Source: JBIQKZ01 sp044464765
GTDB taxonomy: Bacteria > Pseudomonadota > Gammaproteobacteria > Burkholderiales > Burkholderiaceae_B
Assembly (NCBI GenBank): GCA_044464765.1
Contig: JBIQKZ010000002.1
Coordinates: 200,266-264,265, forward strand
DNA length: 64,000 nucleotides
Reading direction: 5' to 3'
Made by a program: the position numbers and the translations under genes. Of the stretch, positions 8,236-16,646 are shown piece by piece. Under the pieces are notes generated by a model. The model searched no databases. It was not told the DNA's origin and was given only the letters and a program-made list of their open reading frames with translations. Position 1 is the stretch's first letter, and each line of letters starts with the position of its first letter.

Positions 8236-9417
8236 TTAATCGTACAAATACTTTGCGTCGATTTCATCGACATTCGCAACGCCCGCAATCATCATCGCGC
8301 GGGACAGCTCTGCCGCGATACGTTCGTACACGCTTGGAACACCTTGCGGCCCGCCCAAGGAAAGCCCATACAAAACCGGCCTGCCCAATGCCACCGCGTC
8401 GGCGCCCAAGGCCAAGGCCTTGAAGACATCGGTTCCACGCCGTATGCCGCTATCCATCAGCACAGGAACGCGGCCATCGGCTGCCTTGACGACACCTGGC
8501 AAAAGATCAACCGCGGCGGGCACCCCATCCAGCCCGCGACCACCGTGATTGGAGACCTGCAATGCCGCGACCCCACGCTTGATGGCCTCGTTTGCGATCT
8601 CGGGGGTGACAACCCCTTTCAGAATCAGGGGCAGATCGGTAGTTTGCTGGATGAAGTCAACGTCGTTCCAGCCCAGGCTGGATTTGAAGACGCCTGTCTT
8701 GCTGTTGACCAGCGGCAAGCTGGGCGGGAATGAAAACCCTTGCCTGATGGCTTCGTCGGATGCTCCCGGCGCAAACGCATCGATGGTGAACACGATAGCC
8801 GAATAGCCGGCCGCCTTAGCGCGCTTGAGCAAATCGCGGGAAAGCTCGCGGTCGTCGTGCAAATACAGTTGGAACCACTTGGGGCCGGTGGTGGCCACGG
8901 CAATGTCTTCAAGGGTTTCGTTGGACGGCGTGGCGGCAATGTATAGCGTACCCGCATCGCCCGTTCCTTTGGCTGAGCCAAGCTCTGCCGTTTTATGCGC
9001 CAGCCCGTGCGCACCCATCGGCGCCGTGATGATCGGCATGCTAAGTTTATGCCCCAGCAGTGTCGTGCTTAGATCGGGCGCCGGCTTGTTCACAAGATAG
9101 TGCGGCAACAACTGGATGCGGTCGAACGACTCGCGATTTTTACGCAGTGTGACTTGGTTGTCGGCGCCGGACGAAATAAAGGCAAAGGCGCCCTTGGGTA
9201 TGGCCTCGGCCGCGCGCGCTTCAAGGTCGCCCAAGCTCGCTATGACCAGCTTGCCTTCACCCGTCGGTTGCACATACGCAGCTTGTTTAGCGGGTGCAGC
9301 TGGCTTGTCCGCAGCCTGTGCAGATGCTGCGCTCGCAATGCTGATCGGCATGGCAGTGGCGGCGCCTGCCGTGGCGGCGGCAGTCAGGAATTTACGTCTG
9401 GAAAGCGTGGTGTCCAT
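8236..9417 (-). CDS. FMN-dependent alpha-hydroxy-acid oxidase, Tat-exported
   Basis: 393-residue member of the lactate/glycolate oxidase family. The N-terminus carries a twin-arginine signal (SRRKFLTAAATAGAA), so the enzyme is predicted to be exported folded with its FMN. Family landmarks are IITAPMGAHGLAH, the catalytic His-Arg segment VSNHGGRGLDGVPAAVDLL, and DSGIRRGTDVFKALALGADAV, which binds FMN phosphate. It may oxidise lactate or another 2-hydroxy acid. A periplasmic location and a nearby cytochrome c and Tat-exported FAD oxidase suggest electrons once went to cytochromes, but those two genes are now broken. Confidence 0.88.
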   Translation of the reverse strand: MDTTLSRRKFLTAAATAGAATAMPISIASAASAQAADKPAAPAKQAAYVQPTGEGKLVIASLGDLEARAAEAIPKGAFAFISSGADNQVTLRKNRESFDRIQLLPHYLVNKPAPDLSTTLLGHKLSMPIITAPMGAHGLAHKTAELGSAKGTGDAGTLYIAATPSNETLEDIAVATTGPKWFQLYLHDDRELSRDLLKRAKAAGYSAIVFTIDAFAPGASDEAIRQGFSFPPSLPLVNSKTGVFKSSLGWNDVDFIQQTTDLPLILKGVVTPEIANEAIKRGVAALQVSNHGGRGLDGVPAAVDLLPGVVKAADGRVPVLMDSGIRRGTDVFKALALGADAVALGRPVLYGLSLGGPQGVPSVYERIAAELSRAMMIAGVANVDEIDAKYLYD

Positions 9418-9675
9418 GTCAGCACCTTAAAGCGGTTGATGATGCACGGCGCTCGAGGCGAGCCCGCACCAATAAACGGCGATAGTGGATGCGCAGGCCA
9501 CTGCGATACGCTTGCGTAAGATTACCAAAAACACCCCGGGCTGTGTGTTTCCAAGGACGACAACTGTTGCCCTGCATGGGCGAGAATGCCATACCTCACC
9601 AACACCGCTGAATGTTCCATCTATCGTCTATTTAGTCCAGTATGGCCCACAAACGTTACAACAGGAACGCTCTGT

Positions 9676-10361
9676 ATGCACAATAAAAAGCGCTTTTCCA
9701 ATACCCCTGCAGAACGGTGGCTACGCAAGGCAGGCATGCAAAGCCTCATGCTGGTCACTACCCTTGGTTTAGGTTGCTCTGTGGCGCTGGCCGACACGGG
9801 GTATGTACCCACCGAGGGGTACATACCCACTGAACAAGACGTCTATCCAGAGCCAATAACAGCCATCCCGGCTGTGCTCAGCCAATGCTTTGCCTGTCAT
9901 GGTCCCAACGGTCGCAGCGAATATAACGACTGGCCCAGCCTGGCCGGCCAAAAGCAGGCCTACCTGCTTCAGCAGCTCCAGGAGTTCAAGACGGGCACGC
10001 GTAACCATCCGATGATGCAGCCAGTAGTTGCCGTGTTGAACGACACCGATTTCAAGGCGGCGGCCGACTATCTAAGCGCTCAGCCGGGGCCTGTACCTGA
10101 CACCGCAGCTTACCAGGCGGCCAAGCCGCCTGGTAAGCTGCGGTCGCCTGCATCGCCTGTCATGACAATGCCGCCTTGCCTACCGAACCCTATTTGAATG
10201 CGCAACAAGCCAACTACTTGACAGAGCAAATCCACGCCTTCAAGACAGGTAAGCGCAAGAATCCAGTCATGCAAGCACTGGTCGCGAACCTGAACGACGA
10301 ACAGATTTCCGAGCTTGCCACCTATTTCAGCGCCCAGGCTCCCATCTCTGCCGAGAAATAA
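9676..10361 (+). pseudogene. Dihaem cytochrome c (c4-like), frameshifted
   Basis: The first part has a signal sequence (residues about 15-39, ending SVALA) and one haem motif CFACH near residue 72, followed by a cytochrome c4-like helix (LAGQKQAYLLQQLQEFK). The second haem motif CIACH is present at 10149-10163 but in another frame, followed by a repeat of the same helix (YLNAQQANYLTEQIHAFK). The frames change exactly at a 20-bp perfect hairpin at 10102-10144. Without the shift this would be a periplasmic dihaem electron carrier. Sequencing error is an alternative because the hairpin is a difficult template. Confidence 0.8.
10102..10144. repeat. 20-bp perfect inverted repeat with 3-base loop
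   Basis: Positions 10102-10121 and 10125-10144 are exact reverse complements around the loop CAA. It sits inside the linker between the two haem domains of the cytochrome gene and coincides with the frame change. It is not followed by a T run, so it is not a typical terminator. It looks like a fold-back duplication produced by template switching. Confidence 0.9.
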
Positions 10362-10474
10362 GCGAACGTGGGCGGCTTTGATCACAAGCAGGCAGCCCCG
10401 CCCAGGCCCGTCAACGCTCTGTTATTCCACACATTCTGCAACGCACGGCTTTCAAGTGCATTAAGGCTCTTCAC

Positions 10475-11817
10475 ATGAAAACCAACACTCTCGCTCGTCG
10501 CTCTTTTCTCAAATTGGCCGGCCTGATCGGCACCGGGGCTTTTGGCGCACTACACGCAGGAGCCGCATGGGCCAAGACCAGCGCCCAGGCCGGCGCAGCC
10601 AAAATAGCGGCCGCCGCACGCCCTGCGGAACTTGCCGATTTCAAAGGCGAGATCGTGACCCGCTCCGACAAGGGCTACTTAGGCTGGCTATGGACCATGA
10701 CCTGGTACCGCATCAAGCCCAGCAAGCAATTCCCCATTATGTTTGCACGCCCTACTGACCGAAACGACCTGTCCGTCTTGGTGGCGTACGCCAACAAGGC
10801 GAACCTTCAGCTTGTCGCGCGCAGCTCGGGCCACAACATCTGCAATACCTGCCTGGTGCAAGACGCCATCACAGTCGACATGTCCCTGTTCGATCAAATT
10901 GGGGAAATCGACACGAAGAACCGGACGGTGTGGGCCGGCCCCCGTGTTCTTAGCGAGCCGCTGAACCGCCTGTTGTTTGAACCGACCTGTACTGGGCCTT
11001 GCGCGGCGTGGGGCCAGGCTTTTTCGGACTGATATTGCGCTACAAGCTTCAGCTTCATCCGGCGCCAAAGATCGTGAAGAACACGTATTTCTACACGCTT
11101 GACCAGCTCGAAAACGCCGTCCCAGCCTACTTGAAGCTGCTGCCTGCCAGCAATAACAGGTCAGAGGTTCTGGGCGCCCTGGGTCGCTTCAACCCGCCCG
11201 GCACGCCGCCCGAAAAACAAACCTGGCACTGGGCCGTGAACATCTTTTCATACGGGGAAACTGAACAAGACGCGCTGGATGCCGCCAAGGTGTTCACCGA
11301 AAGCGACGTAGGCAAATTTGCAGTATCGAACCCGGTCGTCAACCAGCCGGTGGGGTATATGGACCTGTACAACCAGCTTGCCACCGACTTCTACGCCCAG
11401 TATCGCACCACCGAAGTGGCCCTGTTTACCGACGATCCCTTGCCTGTGCTGCAACGGTTGGGTGAAATTATCCCCGCCAAAGCGCTGGATCCGCGCTCTT
11501 TCGGATTCTCTGTTTTAGGCAGCAACCCCACCGTGCCCGAACCCGCCTGCTATACCTATAAGGCGCCACACTATATATCCTGGTATCTAATGGGCACCAC
11601 CAACGACGATGTGCAGCAGAACTATGCGCTAATGGATGAGATCTACGACGAAATCAAACCTTATATCAAGGGTTACTACATCAACGAGATCGACTTCACG
11701 CACTTTCCACACATGGCCAAGGAATGCTTTTCCGAAGAAAAATGGGACAAGCTGCTTCAAGTGCGCAAGCAATTCGACCCCCACAAACGTTTTGCCAGCT
11801 ATCTTGATAACGCTTGA
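10475..11817 (+). pseudogene. FAD-binding (PCMH/BBE) oxidase, internal deletion and frameshift
   Basis: The N-terminal frame (10475-11032) has a Tat signal RRSFLKLAGL and the start of a PCMH-type FAD domain, including ARSSGHN, the usual segment around the covalent-flavin His. After LNRLLFEP the sequence jumps to TDLYWALRGVGPGFFG in another frame and then runs to a C-terminal BBE motif (FDPHKRFASYLDN). The normal block between, holding the glycine-rich FAD loop, is missing; roughly 60-90 residues by comparison with the family. The gene therefore cannot make a working oxidase. It follows a cytochrome c gene, and the pair probably formed an exported dehydrogenase and acceptor. Confidence 0.82.
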
Positions 11818-11849
11818 CGCCTGCTTTTCGGCGGCACGCCCGACACAGT

Positions 11850-12725
11850 TTAATTTTCGAACCCAACGGAAGCTTTCGCCAGCCAATCTCGGGGAGACAC
11901 CCCCACCCTCGCCGAGAACGCACGCGATAGCGCCGATGGGTTTGCATAGCCCAGCTCTTGCGCCAGTATCTTAATGGGCTTGCCTTCGCGCAACCTGTTC
12001 TGCGCCAGCACAATGCGCCAGTCATTCAAGTAGTCGGCCGGCGTCTGGCCCACCACGTCGCGAAACGTGTTGGCAAATGCCGTGCGCGACATACCGGCCT
12101 GCTCGGCCATGCGCTCCACCGACCAAGGCTCGCCGGGGGAATCGTGCATGGCGACCAAAGCACGCGCCAAGCGCGGCTCAGACAGGCCAGTGATGAAGCC
12201 AGGACGCACACCCGCCTCCAGGGGATGATCCAGCAGCCAACGCAATAGCTGAATCACAACGACCTCGAATATGCGATCAACCAACAAGCGCTGGCCACAG
12301 CGCACTCTATCGGTTTCAGAAAACAGCAACTCAAGCGCCAAGTCCAGGCCCGACACACGCGCAAGCGGCAACGCAATCAAGGCAGGCAGCGCCCGCGCAA
12401 ACGGATTATAGGCACCGCCCTCGAAGTTCAGTCGCGCGCAGGTGAAATCAGAACCCTCGTCGGGCGGGTTGTGGAAATGGTGAGTTAGGGGGCGCGGATA
12501 CAGCAGCAAGGTCGGTTCGTCGAAACGCAGAGACGCGGGCGCATCGCGCGAACCAGGATGGCTCACCTGCAACTGACCACGACGCAACACGTGCAAATAG
12601 CCGTACCCCTCGCACGCCTCGAAATGGTTTAACCCACACAGCGCGCCGGAGTGATGCAGTTCCGCCTGCACGCGGAACCGTTCAAGTATCCCCGAAAGGC
12701 GGTCTAAGGGTGAAGAAGCAGACAT
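11850..12725 (-). CDS. AraC family transcriptional regulator
   Basis: About 291 residues. The N-terminal 170 residues form a cupin-like sensor (AraC_binding / cupin_6 type; LHHSGALCGLNHF, PLTHHFHNPP). The C-terminal 100 residues hold two helix-turn-helix motifs: WSVERMAEQAGMSRTAFANTF and PIKILAQELGYANPSALSRAF. The start at 12725 (MSASSPLD) fits homologues; the frame extends to 12764. The gene diverges from the AhpD-like gene 96 bases away and probably regulates it, as is common for this regulator and carboxymuconolactone-decarboxylase-type pair. Effector unknown. Confidence 0.88.
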   Translation of the reverse strand: MSASSPLDRLSGILERFRVQAELHHSGALCGLNHFEACEGYGYLHVLRRGQLQVSHPGSRDAPASLRFDEPTLLLYPRPLTHHFHNPPDEGSDFTCARLNFEGGAYNPFARALPALIALPLARVSGLDLALELLFSETDRVRCGQRLLVDRIFEVVVIQLLRWLLDHPLEAGVRPGFITGLSEPRLARALVAMHDSPGEPWSVERMAEQAGMSRTAFANTFRDVVGQTPADYLNDWRIVLAQNRLREGKPIKILAQELGYANPSALSRAFSARVGVSPRDWLAKASVGFEN

Positions 12726-12821
12726 ATGAACTAATTGGTATGTTTTATGAATATTTCGGTTCATATCATACTTAAATCCCGGTCATACTGTCCACTCATT
12801 CACTCTTTCCAGGAGATCACC

Positions 12822-13355
12822 ATGAGCCGCGTCAACCTTCAAACTCAACTCGCGCCCACAGCAAGCCAGCTTCTGTTGAACCAGATTCAGCAGGTTTTTG
12901 GTACGACACCCAACATGTTCAAAGCCGTGGCGAATGCTCCGGCCGCCTTGCAGAGCATGTGGTCCGCCTTTGGCGCATTGGGAAACGGCACGCTGGACGC
13001 TAAACTCGGAGAGCAAATCGCCGTGGCTATCGCCAACCGCAATCGCTGCGATTATTGCCTGGCGGCCCATACCGTGCTGGGGCAAAAAGCCGGCGCGTCT
13101 GCCGTCGAAATGTCCGCAGCCCAAGTTGGCCAATCCAACGACGCCAAGACCGCCGCAGCCTTGGCCTTCGCCTTGAAAGTAGTCGAGCAACGCGCGCAGA
13201 TTGTGGATGCCGATGTAGCGAATCTGCGGGAAGCAGGTTTTGGCGATGAGCAAATCGTTGAGATAATGGCGCATGTCGCCCTGAATCTCTTCACCAACTA
13301 CGTTAACGTTGCGTTTGATGTACCGGTCGACTTCCCGAAAGTAGCGTTGAAATAA
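12822..13355 (+). CDS. Carboxymuconolactone decarboxylase / AhpD family protein
   Basis: 177-residue all-helical protein of the CMD/AhpD superfamily. The motif CDYCLAAHTVLG near residues 72-82 provides the CxxC-plus-His proton-relay typical of the peroxidase-active AhpD branch, rather than the true decarboxylase. It is therefore probably a thiol peroxidase or a similar redox enzyme, as inference. ATG 12822 is preceded by AGGAG. It diverges from the AraC regulator. No signal peptide; cytosolic. Confidence 0.9.
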   Translation: MSRVNLQTQLAPTASQLLLNQIQQVFGTTPNMFKAVANAPAALQSMWSAFGALGNGTLDAKLGEQIAVAIANRNRCDYCLAAHTVLGQKAGASAVEMSAAQVGQSNDAKTAAALAFALKVVEQRAQIVDADVANLREAGFGDEQIVEIMAHVALNLFTNYVNVAFDVPVDFPKVALK

Positions 13356-13437
13356 GCCGTGGCTGGGCGCCACCCCTACTTTGTGGCGCCCACTCGCCCA
13401 CAAGCGGTTCAAGCTACGCGCACCATTGAGGTTTACT

Positions 13438-14238
13438 GTGAATGCAGACACTCCCTTAGACACCTCCACCTTGCACGACCAGCATGGCCGATGGCCTCAG
13501 GCGGAATCGGTGGAAGACTTCCGCCGCAATCTTGCCGACGTGCAGACACGCATTGCCGCGGCATGCCTGCGTGTGGGACGCGACCCGGCCGGCGTGCGCC
13601 TGCTCCCCGTAAGCAAAACCAAGGACGAGGCCAGCATTCGCCTGGCCTATGCCGCCGGCTGCCGCATGCTCGGCGAAAACAAACCGCAAGAGGCCCACCA
13701 AAAATGGGAGGCCATGGTAGACCTGGCCGATCTGCACTGGTCGGTGATTGGCCACCTACAGACCAACAAAGCCAAGCTGGTGGCGCGCTTCGCCGCCGAA
13801 TTCCAGGCACTGGACAGCCTGCGTATCGCCGAGGCGCTAGACCGGCGGTTGCAGGCCGAAGGCCACGCGCTGGACGTCTTTGTGCAAGTGAATACGTCGG
13901 GGGAAGCCAGCAAGTACGGCCTGCCACCCGACCAGGCGGCCACATTTCTTAAAGCACTACCGGCATTTACCGCCCTGCGGGTGCGAGGGCTTATGACGCT
14001 TGCGCTGTTTTCAGCCGACGCGACGCGCGTTCGCTCGTGCTTCGTCCTGCTGCGTGAACTGCGGGACAAACTAAGGCAAGAGGCGCCGGACGGTATTGAG
14101 CTCGAGGAACTGTCGATGGGCATGTCCGGCGACTACGAAATTGCCATCGAGGAAGGTGCGACCGTCGTGCGCGTGGGGCAAGCTATCTTTGGCGCACGGC
14201 CCACGCCGGACGCGCACTACTGGCCCAATGCGGGCTAG
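13438..14238 (+). CDS. YggS/PROSC-like pyridoxal-phosphate homeostasis protein
   Basis: 266-residue alanine-racemase-fold protein. PLP Lys lies in LLPVSKTKDEASIR, followed by MLGENKPQEAHQKW, HWSVIGHLQTNKAK and the phosphate-binding end SMGMSGDYEIAIEEGATVVR plus GQAIFG. The family binds PLP without known enzymatic turnover and maintains vitamin B6 and amino-acid balance. GTG at 13438 was chosen because GAGG stands six bases upstream. The about 25-residue N-terminal extension and GENKPQE in place of the usual GENYVQE suggest a divergent paralogue rather than the housekeeping YggS. Confidence 0.88.
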   Translation: MNADTPLDTSTLHDQHGRWPQAESVEDFRRNLADVQTRIAAACLRVGRDPAGVRLLPVSKTKDEASIRLAYAAGCRMLGENKPQEAHQKWEAMVDLADLHWSVIGHLQTNKAKLVARFAAEFQALDSLRIAEALDRRLQAEGHALDVFVQVNTSGEASKYGLPPDQAATFLKALPAFTALRVRGLMTLALFSADATRVRSCFVLLRELRDKLRQEAPDGIELEELSMGMSGDYEIAIEEGATVVRVGQAIFGARPTPDAHYWPNAG

Positions 14239-14290
14239 GTCGAGAGAAACTTCATGCAGGACCTGATGAACCCGCGCCTGTATCCACCCT

Positions 14291-14368
14291 TTATATTTGA
14301 TCCCCCCAAGGGTTGATGACTTTCACGCCGGCTGTCAGGAACGTATTGACATCCCTTGTAGCCAAATC
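14291..14368 (-). pseudogene. vapC (PIN toxin) 3' remnant
   Basis: About 25 codons ending in TAA encode LATRDVNTFLTAGVKVINPWGDQI, nearly the same as the C-terminus of the intact PIN toxin encoded at 15442-15867 (VATRDVSPFLAAGVKVINPWEDQE). The remainder of the gene is absent; the fragment runs into the 3' end of the acetyltransferase toxin gene. It shows that the GNAT/DUF1778 pair was inserted into, or replaced, an older vapBC locus. Confidence 0.75.
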
Positions 14369-14858
14369 AAGCAGCGGATATTGGCAGATATAGCGTCAAC
14401 GCCTCGCTGACCGTACGACGAAAGCCAAAGCCCTCATAAAACGCTGCCACCACCGAATCCTTGGCATCCACTACCAAGACACGCACGCCCATGCTCTGCC
14501 GCACGGACAGAGCCACATTGACCGCGTGGCCCAGCAGCAATTGACCATAACCCTTGCCCTTCTCGGACTGCGACACCGCCAAGCGACCAACCCGTATAGC
14601 AGGCACAGGGTAGGCAGGCAAGCGCTTACGATCGTTTTCCCGTAGCTCATCCAGATAGAGCTGTGCCGCAGCCAACGTGCAGTAACCCAAAATGTGGGCA
14701 GGCTGTTCGTCGTCTATCAGGACATGCGTTGTGGCAATGCCGTCACGCTGATGCTGCCCTGCCCTCTGACGCAGGTAATCGTCTAATGCCGTCACGCCAC
14801 AGGTGAAACCCTCGCGATCATGCTGACGACCATCGAGGATCGTGAACGTGAGTACCAT
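14367..14858 (-). CDS. GNAT-type toxin (TacT-like N-acetyltransferase)
   Basis: 163-residue GNAT acetyltransferase. The acetyl-CoA loop is VSQSEKGKGYGQLLL, and the preceding GCDxL-like N-terminus (TCGVTALDDYLRQRAGQHQR) is characteristic of toxins of the TacT/AtaT class, which acetylate aminoacyl-tRNA and block translation. The C-terminal FYEGFGFRRT helix with the catalytic Tyr is present. Partner antitoxin (DUF1778) is encoded five bases upstream in the same operon. Length is normal (about 160-175). Confidence 0.9.
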   Translation of the reverse strand: MVLTFTILDGRQHDREGFTCGVTALDDYLRQRAGQHQRDGIATTHVLIDDEQPAHILGYCTLAAAQLYLDELRENDRKRLPAYPVPAIRVGRLAVSQSEKGKGYGQLLLGHAVNVALSVRQSMGVRVLVVDAKDSVVAAFYEGFGFRRTVSEALTLYLPISAA

Positions 14859-14863
14859 CCGCG

Positions 14864-15136
14864 TCAGTGCTCTGCCAAACGCTTGGCGGCATCCATTGCT
14901 TTCTTCAGGCGGCTATTGGGCTTGAACGGAGCATCCAACGCGGCCAGAAAACGACGAGACTCCTCGACAGACAGCGTGACCACGGTATCGGCCGCAATCG
15001 CGTTATCCGCCTCACGCAGGACAGCATCACGCACAAAGGTCGAAATCGGCATGCCACGCAGTGCGGCAGCCTTGGCGATACGGTCTTTGTCGCGGGGTTC
15101 AATTCGTAGATCTAGACGAGCGGTAGCGGTAGTCAT
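14864..15136 (-). CDS. DUF1778 ribbon-helix-helix antitoxin (TacA-like)
   Basis: 90-residue antitoxin. Residues 1-45 form a ribbon-helix-helix DNA-binding domain (ARLDLRIEPRDKDRIAKAAA); the C-terminal tail (residues 60-90) would wrap the GNAT toxin. It should neutralise the toxin and repress the operon through the palindrome at 15148-15170. Strong ribosome site AGGAG upstream of the ATG. Gene order antitoxin then toxin is the usual one. Confidence 0.92.
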   Translation of the reverse strand: MTTATARLDLRIEPRDKDRIAKAAALRGMPISTFVRDAVLREADNAIAADTVVTLSVEESRRFLAALDAPFKPNSRLKKAMDAAKRLAEH

Positions 15137-15147
15137 GGCAGGCTCCT

Positions 15148-15170
15148 TTGTACGGAATTATACCGTACAA
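15148..15170. promoter_or_regulatory. Operator/promoter of the GNAT-DUF1778 toxin-antitoxin operon
   Basis: Perfect palindrome TTGTACGG-N7-CCGTACAA. On the minus strand it contains a consensus -10 box TATAAT in its centre, so repressor binding would block RNA polymerase. The start codon of the antitoxin is 12 bases from its edge, implying a very short leader. Confidence 0.8.
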
Positions 15171-15441
15171 TAATGGAAACATCTATTCCAACCTACGGAG
15201 CTTGAACACTCTCCCAGAACGGATCGCCAACGCTACCGGCACGTTTCATGGCCGAGTACCTCTTGATGGGATGAGTTAGCTATTGCGGCTAATCTGCCCC
15301 ACCTGTTTCTGTAGGGTTGGGCCATCACGTGGCAGTTCGCCAAAATCTGCCAAGGTACCCGCCCTTGCGACACCGTCACGCCGGGCTTACGTTTTTGTTG
15401 AGGGACGGTGTGTGTCGCGCAACCCTGCACGAATGGCTGCT
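15171..15441. other. Spacer between two toxin-antitoxin loci
   Basis: About 270 bases between the promoter of the DUF1778 operon and the 3' end of the PIN toxin gene. A 75-codon open frame on the minus strand (15233-15460) has no recognisable domain and runs into vapC. I see no terminator hairpin and no credible gene. Confidence 0.6.
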
Positions 15442-15867
15442 TTACTCTTGATCTTCCCAAGGGTTGATTACTTTCACGCCGGCAGCCAGGAACGGGCTTA
15501 CGTCCCTTGTAGCCACGCTGAAACCGTTATCAAGGGCAATTGCCGCGATGACGGCATCAGCCGCCTCGATGCCGCTGCCGGCCTTGCGGACGGCTGCCAG
15601 CACATCGGCATAGGCGCGTGTGCAAGCCATATCAAACGGCAACACCCGGCCCACAAATACCGGCAACACCTGGTGTTCGATGCTGTCACTGAGCACTGTC
15701 CGGCGCTTACCTGCGGGCATCAGCGCTACACCGGCCCGCAGTTCGGCCACGGTCATGGATGCCAAATAAAGCGTTTCCAGCGGCTGACGATTCAACCAGT
15801 CAATCGCCGTTTCATCGGGCACGGCTCGAAACTGCTCCGATATAACGTTTGTATCCAGCAGAATCAT
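15442..15867 (-). CDS. PIN-domain RNase toxin (VapC/FitB family)
   Basis: 141-residue PIN-domain protein. Acidic metal-binding residues are visible in MILLDTNVISE (Asp5), the SMTVAELRAG Glu, AADAVIAAIA (Asp) and ATRDVSPF (Asp), the complete PIN set for Mg-dependent RNA cleavage, typically of tRNA. The start overlaps the antitoxin stop (ATGA, 15864-15867), so translation is coupled. Closest pattern is FitB/StbB. Length typical (about 135-145). Confidence 0.92.
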   Translation of the reverse strand: MILLDTNVISEQFRAVPDETAIDWLNRQPLETLYLASMTVAELRAGVALMPAGKRRTVLSDSIEHQVLPVFVGRVLPFDMACTRAYADVLAAVRKAGSGIEAADAVIAAIALDNGFSVATRDVSPFLAAGVKVINPWEDQE

Positions 15868-16112
15868 TCAAAACTCGCTGCGCGGGCGGGTGAATGGTCG
15901 CGGTCGAAAACCGCCATTTCTTCGTCGGTCAATTTCACCTTGCGTCCGATGTCTGCCAGCAGGTCGCCCAGTTTCACCCGGCCTTCCGGTTTCACGGCGG
16001 TAGCCAAAATTTCGCACATCTCGGCTTGCAATGTACGGCCATTCTGCGCTGCCCTAACCCGGATAGCACGATGCACCTCTTCCGGCACATTCCTGATCGT
16101 TACTGCTCTCAT
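15864..16112 (-). CDS. FitA-like ribbon-helix-helix antitoxin
   Basis: 82-residue Arc/FitA-type antitoxin. The N-terminal AVTIRNVPEEVHRAIRVRAA is the ribbon-helix-helix domain; the C-terminal part interacts with the PIN toxin and has an Arg pair that in FitA enters the toxin active site. A strong AGGAGG ribosome site precedes the ATG. Probably autoregulated through the palindrome at 16127-16147. Confidence 0.9.
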   Translation of the reverse strand: MRAVTIRNVPEEVHRAIRVRAAQNGRTLQAEMCEILATAVKPEGRVKLGDLLADIGRKVKLTDEEMAVFDRDHSPARAASFE

Positions 16113-16126
16113 GTCTGCAACCTCCT

Positions 16127-16151
16127 ATTGATTGCCGTGAAATCAATTATA
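16127..16151. promoter_or_regulatory. Operator/promoter of the FitAB-like operon
   Basis: Perfect palindrome ATTGATT-N7-AATCAAT (16127-16147), overlapping a minus-strand -10 box TATAAT at 16146-16151. Arm and spacer layout resembles the neighbouring toxin-antitoxin operator although the arm sequence differs. Confidence 0.72.
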
Positions 16152-16263
16152 CAAACTGCATTCAAGTAGTTCAAGGGCTACCGACCCCGGCCCTTGCGTT
16201 GGTTCGGCCTGTCTTGCTTGGCGCTTCCTCTAGTTACCAGGTTCTGCCAGACAAAATACAAAA

Positions 16264-16285
16264 AAGCCCGCAATTACGCGGGCTT
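16264..16285 (-). terminator. Rho-independent terminator (guaA-type 3' end)
   Basis: Stem AAGCCCGC / GCGGGCTT with a six-base loop. On the minus strand the stem is followed by TTTTTTG, a good intrinsic terminator. It stands about 50 bases downstream of the guaA-like stop codon at 16332 and was probably the original guaA terminator. Confidence 0.8.
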
Positions 16286-16331
16286 AACGGTTTTTCATGC
16301 CATCAGGTGCCTGGCCGTGCCATACGCGGAA

Positions 16332-16346
16332 TCACTCCCACTCAAT
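16332..16346 (-). other. Putative att site: 3' end of guaA
   Basis: On the minus strand this reads ATTGAGTGGGAGTGA, that is Ile-Glu-Trp-Glu-stop, the invariant C-terminus of GMP synthetase (GuaA). The codons directly upstream (16347 onward) do not encode GuaA, while a terminator follows downstream. The last bases of guaA are a known core site for tyrosine-recombinase islands and ICEs. This is what an integrated island would leave at its distal end. No second copy or integrase is in the window; the intact guaA should lie beyond the right end. Confidence 0.65.
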
Positions 16347-16646
16347 TATCAATAGCTGATTTACACCATTGATTTAATTGAGTTTTTTCTCGTACCTCTT
16401 GCCAACACCATCCAAAATACCATCCCCAAAAGATCGCTTGGCGTTGCTCGCGATTGCTCGACGCTGCCAGGATTTTGAACGGATTACGCATTCTCGCGTA
16501 TAAATGGAGTTTTTTGCGGCAAATCACTGGATCGTGGTATTGGGCAGGTCCTTTTACACTCTTCTGAATGGATTCGTTGCCGAAGTCATCTATCATCTGA
16601 AGACAACCGGCTTGGCGACACAGCTATTTGCAATTGAGTACCCTCC
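16347..16646. other. Island end, no supported gene
   Basis: 300 bases inside the proposed island boundary. An 84-codon minus-strand frame (16342-16596) crosses the att core and has no recognisable domain; its GC content is low. Likely the non-coding attachment arm of the element and the promoter of the AlbA-type gene at 16647. Confidence 0.5.

Noticed and set aside
16342..16596. 84-codon minus-strand frame at the island edge
   Set aside because: It crosses the guaA-like core, has no recognisable domain and no clear ribosome site. More likely non-coding att-arm sequence.
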